This document shows, one piece after another, positions 58,620 through 64,000 of a stretch of DNA of 64,000 nucleotides. The stretch covers positions 62,001 through 126,000 of the forward strand of contig NZ_CP061378.1 of NCBI RefSeq assembly GCF_015624485.1. The letters run 5' to 3'. The number at the start of each line of letters is the position of its first letter. Position 1 is the first letter of the stretch. A program made the translations under genes and the position numbers. A model generated the notes under the pieces. The model was given only the letters and a program-made list of their open reading frames with translations, was not told the DNA's origin and ran no database searches. The DNA is from Bradyrhizobium genosp. L (GTDB lineage: Bacteria; Pseudomonadota; Alphaproteobacteria; Rhizobiales; Xanthobacteraceae).

Positions 58620-59246
58620 TTAATTTGGATTGCGCCGCAGATATTCCCGCTTCAATCGCGCGATTTCCTCGGGAGCATTGAGGAGCTCCAATGCTTTGGG
58701 CGTCAGCGGACCGCTGGTGCATGGTCCCAACACAGCGTCGATTCGACCTCGGTAGATGATCTGTTTGCTGTCAAAGTCCACTACCTCCTCTGGCTCCGCG
58801 AGGTCATTCCGATATGCACCGACAACCAAGGTTTCACCAAGCGGCCAACGCAATGTGTCCTCCCTGCCCTCGCACGTGCCATCACACCAATACTCCTTGA
58901 TGATGAAGGCCTTCCGATCGGTGGGAGCGGTGAACAGCCGTCCCTTCAGCATCTCAACACGATCAAGAACGATCAGGCTGGTCGGGGAATTAGTCCTGCG
59001 AAGGTCGGATAGCAGTCGCGCGGAAGCGACACGTCCACGAATGATGATCGGCGTGTGCTCCAATAATTCGAGCGTCGCTCGAGCTTCCGTATCGAGACGT
59101 TCCTTTTCAACCGAAACATGGTCGGCATCGGGAGACCGTTGCCAAGAGGTTGGCAACGGTAAAGCGCAAGACAGCGCCTCCACCTTTCCGGGACAGACAA
59201 ATCCGACGAGTAAACAAACAACAACCATCAAGCGGCAGGTGATCAT
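58620..59246 (-). CDS. secreted protein of unknown function
   Basis: 208 residues with a hydrophobic N-terminus (MITCRLMVVVCLLVGFVCPG) and probable cleavage near VEALSC. The first mature Cys, then IIIRGRVASARLL, LDRVEMLKGRL, IKEYWCDGTC and LGETLVVGAYRND, resemble the strand/Cys layout of netrin/TIMP-like (NTR) OB domains; this is an inference. Fewer G/C at third positions than neighbours is visible by eye, hinting at later acquisition. Isolated between the TetR gene and ptsN. Confidence 0.6.
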   Translation of the reverse strand: MITCRLMVVVCLLVGFVCPGKVEALSCALPLPTSWQRSPDADHVSVEKERLDTEARATLELLEHTPIIIRGRVASARLLSDLRRTNSPTSLIVLDRVEMLKGRLFTAPTDRKAFIIKEYWCDGTCEGREDTLRWPLGETLVVGAYRNDLAEPEEVVDFDSKQIIYRGRIDAVLGPCTSGPLTPKALELLNAPEEIARLKREYLRRNPN

Positions 59247-59360
59247 TCAAAAAACCGCGTAGCGTCGGCCCGGTCACACAATTTCTTGAGTGCTTCGGCA
59301 CTTCTCGTAGATACAAGTCTACCACGGGCGGCCGAGCACCCGCAAAACCGTTGCGAACGC

Positions 59361-59822
59361 TTACGCCGCGCTCGCCGGCGGCAGCGCCAGCACCGAGTAG
59401 ATTGACTGGGCGTCGCGGGAGGCGCGCAGCTTCTTGGCGACGTCCAGGTCGCGCAGCAGGCGGGCGATGCGCGCCAGCGCCTTGAGATGGTCGGCGCCGG
59501 CGCCTTCGGGCGCCAGCAGCAGGAAGATCAGGTCGACCGGCTGGCCGTCCATCGCCTCGAAATCGATCGGGCGCTCGAGGCGGGCGAACAGGCCGAACAG
59601 CTTCTCGAGCTTGGGCAGCTTGCCGTGCGGAATGGCGACGCCATAGCCGACCGCGGTGGTGCCGAGCTTCTCGCGCTGCAGCAGCACTTCAAAAATCGCA
59701 CGCTCGTTCTGCCCGGTCAGCGCGGCCGCGCGCGCGGCGAGCTCCTGCAGCGCCTGCTTCTTGCTGATGACTTTCAAAGCGGGGAGAATCGCCTCGGGTG
59801 CGACCAGATCGGTAATCGGCAT
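59361..59822 (-). CDS. ptsN: PTS IIA-like nitrogen regulatory protein
   Basis: 153-residue EIIA-Ntr; it receives phosphate from NPr on His in GVAIPHGKLPKL and regulates potassium and nitrogen functions. The start MPITDLVAPEAILPALKV and C-terminal end are standard. It is the last gene of the lptB-rpoN-hpf-ptsN cluster; a 250-base gap separates it from hpf and holds nothing evident. Confidence 0.95.
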   Translation of the reverse strand: MPITDLVAPEAILPALKVISKKQALQELAARAAALTGQNERAIFEVLLQREKLGTTAVGYGVAIPHGKLPKLEKLFGLFARLERPIDFEAMDGQPVDLIFLLLAPEGAGADHLKALARIARLLRDLDVAKKLRASRDAQSIYSVLALPPASAA

Positions 59823-60072
59823 GGGACGTTCCGAGGTGAATGAGACCGCCAGATTGGGAAATAGGCTTTACGCCGGTGTCGTCAAGAAGATGAGGTGGGA
59901 TGCGGGTCTGGCCCGGGTCCGGTTGGCAGACCTTCTACTTTCAGGGCGGCTTCTACCCCAACGCATCGGCGGTGCCAACACCGGCGAAACCCTGTTCCGC
60001 CGCCTTATTTCTTGCGGCGGCGGACCATAAGCAGGGCCGGCTTCCGAGGTCAATGCCATCTGCCAACTATCC

Positions 60073-60687
60073 TCAGGGGCCGACTGCCGGGGGGTCGACC
60101 CAGCCGACATTGCCGTCCGTCCGGCGGTAAATGATGTTCACCCGGCCGCTGCCGCCATGCTGGAATACCAGGCAGGAGGCGCCGCTCAGGTCGAGCTCCA
60201 TGACGGCCTCGCTGACTGACAGCCGCTTCAGCGCGGTGGTTGCCTCCGCAATGATCACCGGGCTGTATTCGGCGACCTCGTCGTCGTTCTCGGGCGCCTC
60301 GATGACGTAGCTCGGCGCGTCCAAGCCTGCACTGCTGAGGCCTGCGCCGTTCAACTCGGCAAGGGCTGCGGTCGCGACATGGGCCTTGCGGGCCGAACGA
60401 TCCTTGAGCCGGCTCTTGTAGCGGCGCAGTCGCTTCTCGATCATCAACAGCGCGGCATCGGCGCTGGCATAAGCGTCGGTGGCATTGCTGTCGGCTTCCA
60501 GCGTGACGCCGGAATCCAGATGCAGCGCGCAATCGGTGCGGAAGCCGAAGCCATCCTTGCTCAGCGTGATGTGACCGGAATAGTTGCCATCAAAATACTT
60601 CCGCAGGACTTCCTCGGTGCGTTCGCTGACGCGGTCGCGAAGCGCCTCGCCGATGCTGATGCTCTTTCCCGAGATTCGAAGGGTCAT
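60073..60687 (-). CDS. hpf: ribosome hibernation promoting factor, long form
   Basis: 204 residues. The N-terminal S30AE domain (MTLRISGKSISIGEALRDRV, HLDSGVTLEADSNATDAYAS) and the C-terminal dimerisation domain (MELDLSGASCLVFQHGGSGR) mark the long HPF that joins two 70S ribosomes. Between rpoN and ptsN, as in other proteobacteria. The upstream gap contains TCTGAAATT/AATTTCAGA arms (60743-60751, 60791-60799) of a dispersed repeat. Confidence 0.94.
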   Translation of the reverse strand: MTLRISGKSISIGEALRDRVSERTEEVLRKYFDGNYSGHITLSKDGFGFRTDCALHLDSGVTLEADSNATDAYASADAALLMIEKRLRRYKSRLKDRSARKAHVATAALAELNGAGLSSAGLDAPSYVIEAPENDDEVAEYSPVIIAEATTALKRLSVSEAVMELDLSGASCLVFQHGGSGRVNIIYRRTDGNVGWVDPPAVGP

Positions 60688-60875
60688 TTGATGCCTCGAT
60701 TGCTGGTGCCTCGATCACTCTCCTGGCCGGAGCATGATGGTTTCTGAAATTCCGTCTGACCTTCCTTTCTAGATCACGCTTCACCGCGAAAATTTCAGAT
60801 TATTCCGATTTGGCGCGAACGCAACGACGGCATAAGCGCACGCGGCGTTTCGGCGCGTCGTGCCCAAAAAGTGAC

Positions 60876-62528
60876 CTAAACTGCAGCCTTGTCGCGCGAC
60901 CGGTCGGGGGAGGAGGCAGGAGCCGAAAGGGCATTACCGAGCATGCTCTGTTTGTCACGGCGGCGCTGCACCGAAGAGGGTATCCGCATCGCCTCGCGAT
61001 ATTTCGCGACGGTGCGGCGGGCAATATCAATGCCGGAGGCGCGCAAACGTTCCACGATCGTGTCGTCGGACAGGATCGCCGACGGCGCTTCGCCGTCGAT
61101 CAACTGCTTGATGTGATGGCGCACCGCTTCGGCCGAATGCGCCTCGCCGCCATCGGCGGAGGCGATCGAGGCGGTGAAAAAATACTTCAATTCAAAACTG
61201 CCGCGATTGGTCGCCATGTACTTGTTGGCGGTGACGCGCGACACCGTCGATTCATGCATCTGGATCGCGTCCGCCACCGCCTTGAGATTGAGCGGCCTCA
61301 GATGCGCGACACCATGGGTGAAGAAGCCGTCCTGCTGGCGCACGATCTCGGTCGCCACTTTCAGGATGGTGCGGGCGCGCTGGTCGAGCGCGCGCACCAG
61401 CCAGGTCGCGTTCTGCAGGGCGTCGGTGAAATAGGACTTGTCACCGTCCTTGCGGATCGTCTTCGACAGTTCAGTGTAGTAGGTCTGGTTGACCAGCACA
61501 CGCGGCAGGGTGTCGCTGTTGAGCTCGACATGCCAGCCGCCGTCCGGACCCGGCCGCACATAGACGTCCGGCACCATGGTTTGCGTGCGCGAGGTGCCGA
61601 ACTTCAGCCCGGGCTTCGGATCGAGCCTGCGGATCTCGGCGATCATGTCGGTGATGTCTTCATCGTCGACGCCGCAGAGCTTTCGCAAGCCGGCGATGTC
61701 GCGCCGCGCCAGCAAATCGAGATGCTCGACCAGCGCCTGCATCGCGGGATCGTAGCGGTTCTGTTCGCGCAGCTGGATCGCCAGGCACTCGCTCAGATTT
61801 CGTGCACAGACGCCGGGCGGATCGAAGGTCTGCAGCACCGCGACGACCTCTTCGACGGCAGCCTGCGACGCGCCGAGCCGCTCGGCAGCCTGGCCGAGAT
61901 CGACCGGCAAATAGCCGGCATCGTCGACGAGGTCGATCAGATACTGCCCGATCATGCGCTGCGCCGGCGCGGAGAAGGCGACTGCGAGCTGCTCGGCGAG
62001 GTGGTCGGCCAGCGTCACCTCGGCGGCGACGAAGGCTTCGAGATTGTATTCGTCGTCACTGGAGGCGCCGCCGCCCCACTCGGTGTAGACCGAGGGCGCC
62101 GCGTCCTGGGCGGCGTGCGCGGCGGCCTCCGCCGGCTCCTCGGTGAAGACATTGTCGAGGCGGGTGTCGAGCGTCTGCTCGATCTCGGCGCGGCTGCCGA
62201 GGTCGCGGTTCATCCATTCTTCCTGGCCGGGCTCAAAGCCTTCGCCGGCGGAACCGGTGGCCATGTCGGCGTGGTCGCCGCCGTCATAATCGCTGCCGGA
62301 CGCGTCCGAATCGGCGTAGTCGGCCCGCTCCGCGGCGGGTTCCCCGGCCACCGGCAGCTCGGGGCCGTCAGCTGCCCGCTCCAGCAGCGGATTGCGCTCG
62401 AGCTCCTCCTCGACAAAGGCCGACAGATCGAGGTTCGACAGTTGCAGCAGCTTGATCGCCTGCATCAGTTGCGGCGTCATCACCAGCGACTGCGACTGGC
62501 GGAACTCTAGTCTTTGCGTCAGTGCCAT
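60876..62528 (-). CDS. rpoN: RNA polymerase sigma-54 factor
   Basis: Sigma factor for nitrogen-fixation and other enhancer-dependent promoters. 550 residues: the Gln/Leu-rich region I (FRQSQSLVMTPQLMQAIKLL), an acidic region II at about 50-150, and the C-terminal RpoN box ARRTVAKYREAMRIPSSVQR with its helix-turn-helix before it. In Bradyrhizobium two rpoN copies exist; this genomic context (lptB-rpoN-hpf-ptsN) is the conserved one. Confidence 0.97.
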   Translation of the reverse strand: MALTQRLEFRQSQSLVMTPQLMQAIKLLQLSNLDLSAFVEEELERNPLLERAADGPELPVAGEPAAERADYADSDASGSDYDGGDHADMATGSAGEGFEPGQEEWMNRDLGSRAEIEQTLDTRLDNVFTEEPAEAAAHAAQDAAPSVYTEWGGGASSDDEYNLEAFVAAEVTLADHLAEQLAVAFSAPAQRMIGQYLIDLVDDAGYLPVDLGQAAERLGASQAAVEEVVAVLQTFDPPGVCARNLSECLAIQLREQNRYDPAMQALVEHLDLLARRDIAGLRKLCGVDDEDITDMIAEIRRLDPKPGLKFGTSRTQTMVPDVYVRPGPDGGWHVELNSDTLPRVLVNQTYYTELSKTIRKDGDKSYFTDALQNATWLVRALDQRARTILKVATEIVRQQDGFFTHGVAHLRPLNLKAVADAIQMHESTVSRVTANKYMATNRGSFELKYFFTASIASADGGEAHSAEAVRHHIKQLIDGEAPSAILSDDTIVERLRASGIDIARRTVAKYREAMRIPSSVQRRRDKQSMLGNALSAPASSPDRSRDKAAV

Positions 62529-62618
62529 GGAGGCAAGATCGATTCCAAAAGTTGGCTCGATTCTTGCTTATATTAGTCCGCAGCCCTTGTATACGCCTTG
62601 ACGGATCAGAAATTTGGG

Positions 62619-63605
62619 CTAGAGGCGGAATTCCTCGCCAAGGTAAAGCCTGCGTACATCCGGATCATTAACGATCTCTTCCGGACTTCCCTCAGTCAAG
62701 ATCTCACCAGCATAGACGATATAGGCGCGATCGGTGAGGCCGAGCGTTTCGCGGACATTGTGGTCGGTGATCAGCACGCCGATGCCGCGGTTGGTGAGGT
62801 GGCGCACGAGGTCCTGAATGTCGCCGACCGCGATCGGGTCGATGCCGGCGAACGGCTCGTCGAGCAGCATGTAATTCGGCCGCGTCGCCAGCGCGCGCGC
62901 AATCTCGACACGGCGGCGCTCGCCGCCGGACAGCGCGATCGACGGGCTTTTTCTCAAGCGTGTGATGTTGAATTCGTCGAGCAGCGAGTCGAGCTCGTGC
63001 TCGCGTTTCTTCTTCGAGGGCTCGACCACCTCGAGCACCGCGCGGATGTTCTGCTCCACCGACAGGCCACGGAAGATCGAGGCTTCCTGCGGCAGATAGC
63101 CGATGCCGAGGCGGGCGCGCTGATACATCGGCAGCTTGGTGACGTCGTGGCCGTCGAGCTCGATGGCACCGCGATCGGCCTTGATCAGCCCGGTGATCAT
63201 GTAGAACACGGTGGTCTTGCCGGCGCCGTTCGGGCCGAGCAGGCCGACCGCCTCGCCGCGGCGCACATAGATGCTGACGCCGCGCACCACCTGGCGGCTG
63301 CCAAAGCTCTTTTCCACGCTATGCACAGCCAGATAGCCGGGACGCCCGATCAATTGCGGCGCGGCGGCGCCGGTGCCCTTGGGGCGCCTGGCGGGCTTGG
63401 CGCGTGCGGGCGCCGGAGCAGGCTGCGGGCGCAGCTCGACGCTGGGAACCGGGGCGGCGCGTGCCATCGGCGGTGCGTCGCGCACCGGGCTCGCCAGCAT
63501 CTCGCCGAAGGAGTCACCAAGCGTCGTGATGTCGTCGTGGGAGCGCGCAAAGCCGGCACTGCGTTTCGCAGGGCGCCGACGGAACATGCCGAGAAAATCC
63601 ACCAT
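62619..63605 (-). CDS. lptB: LPS export ABC ATPase with N-terminal extension
   Basis: 328 residues, about 85 more than E. coli LptB. The core starts near residue 88 ([20 protein letters not shown]): Walker [17 protein letters not shown], signature [16 protein letters not shown], Walker [14 protein letters not shown]. The extension ([20 protein letters not shown] then an Ala/Pro-rich stretch) has no recognised domain. Energises LPS extraction with LptF/LptG. The upstream 395 bases lack the expected lptA. Confidence 0.93.
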   Translation of the reverse strand: MVDFLGMFRRRPAKRSAGFARSHDDITTLGDSFGEMLASPVRDAPPMARAAPVPSVELRPQPAPAPARAKPARRPKGTGAAAPQLIGRPGYLAVHSVEKSFGSRQVVRGVSIYVRRGEAVGLLGPNGAGKTTVFYMITGLIKADRGAIELDGHDVTKLPMYQRARLGIGYLPQEASIFRGLSVEQNIRAVLEVVEPSKKKREHELDSLLDEFNITRLRKSPSIALSGGERRRVEIARALATRPNYMLLDEPFAGIDPIAVGDIQDLVRHLTNRGIGVLITDHNVRETLGLTDRAYIVYAGEILTEGSPEEIVNDPDVRRLYLGEEFRL

Positions 63606-64000
63606 CCCCGCTTCGCTTCAGCCTCTCACGGTGATCCCCGCGACCATGCCTGCGGATCGATCGATTCGCACGCCAAGTCACTTTGCACGCCAAGCCACGC
63701 GTATGGTCCGGAAAACTGGATGCCGGCTTCCGGACCGGTCGCGCTCAAACACCACGGCAAGGCGCGGGTGCCGCGCCTCGAATGAATGGATGCCCCCGAC
63801 CCCGCCCGCAATCGCGATCCTCTCGTGAGGCTCATCGCCGGGCCGGGCGTCTCCGCTAGATACAGCCTCGCGCCGCGCGCTTCAACCTCGCGCTGGCAAA
63901 TTATTATGTAACCGATTGAAATATATGGATTTACTTTGATTTCACCGGGCTTGGGGCGGGCGCTACGGCTGGTGCGGTGCTGCAATCCTTTCCCTGATTG
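63606..64000. other. 395-base region upstream of lptB without a convincing gene
   Basis: A 119-codon frame on the - strand (63626-63985) has unlike composition, no motif and no ribosome-binding site, so I do not call it. Visible: GCACGCCAAG twice (63668-63677, 63685-63694) and an inverted repeat GGTCCGGAA/TTCCGGACC (63705-63713, 63728-63736) of the divL-upstream repeat family. The promoter for lptB-rpoN is presumably here. Confidence 0.4.

Noticed and set aside
60790..60830. Sigma-54 promoter upstream of hpf
   Set aside because: No TGGCAC-N5-TTGC element at the right spacing was found on the coding strand.
63626..63985. 119-codon - strand frame upstream of lptB, considered as lptA
   Set aside because: No LptA/OstA motif, no signal peptide, and the composition looks intergenic.

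Overview
The window is a 64 kb piece of a GC-rich alphaproteobacterial chromosome, most likely Bradyrhizobium or a close relative. The clearest markers are an Irr iron regulator with a GCPWH haem regulatory motif beside fabA, a ROSE-type RNA thermometer ahead of an hsp20 gene, a DivL cell-cycle kinase with Tyr in place of the phospho-His, the accD-folC tail on a trpFBA operon, and several families of intergenic hairpin repeats. Almost every base is core chromosome. I see no prophage, insertion sequence, CRISPR array or rRNA operon; the only RNA gene is one tRNA-Ala(GGC).

Layout. 1-2.3 kb: fabB (cut by the window edge) and fabA, divergent from irr. 2.3-10.7 kb: metabolic and envelope singletons (SH3 protein, D-2-hydroxyacid dehydrogenase, LysR/aldo-keto reductase pair, MoeB/ThiF-like enzyme, degenerate trypsin-like protein, gamma-glutamyltransferase). 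10.7-15.9 kb: mutM, then ubiE-ubiB-coaBC-dut. 16.2-28.8 kb: a long + strand run, divL, tsaE-kinase fusion, pilZ, murU-like, addB, addA, trxA. 28.9-39.0 kb: a long - strand run (rpsA, sppA, ihfB, lapA-like, trpF, trpB, trpA, accD, folC, phosphoesterase). 39.5-42.7 kb: a secreted 59-residue protein, cmk, a two-gene nucleotidyltransferase module and aroA. 42.8-46.2 kb: FYDLN-acid protein, tRNA-Ala, GIY-YIG protein, ohrR/ohr, a class III CoA-transferase. 46.4-51.6 kb: ugpBAEC glycerol-3-phosphate importer, then hsp20 and DUF1150. 51.7-58.5 kb: an outer-membrane barrel and a TetR-controlled acyl-CoA ligase/oxidoreductase operon. 58.6-64 kb: a secreted protein, then ptsN, hpf, rpoN and lptB.

The most unusual find is at 14.0 kb. 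The coaBC frame begins with about 40 residues that match FitA/VapB-type ribbon-helix-helix antitoxins, with no stop and no plausible separate start for the CoaC domain. Just upstream of its start codon is a perfect 10-bp inverted repeat whose half-sites match those I recall for the FitA operator. It looks like an antitoxin captured by a coenzyme A biosynthesis enzyme together with its operator, so that CoaBC may control its own transcription. Second-tier finds are the nucleotidyltransferase module between aroA and cmk, a doubled palindromic TetR operator, the RpoH promoter plus thermometer at hsp20, a candidate Pho box at ugpB, and several enzymes missing canonical residues (AccD and MoeB zinc cysteines, the CoaC cysteine, the AKR histidine, the trypsin histidine).

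Translational coupling is common: ATGA/GTGA four-base overlaps join ubiE-ubiB, coaBC-dut, divL-tsaE, trpF-trpB-trpA and accD-folC. Where a start codon was ambiguous I chose it from ribosome-binding sites, overlaps and family starts; those choices are stated entry by entry.
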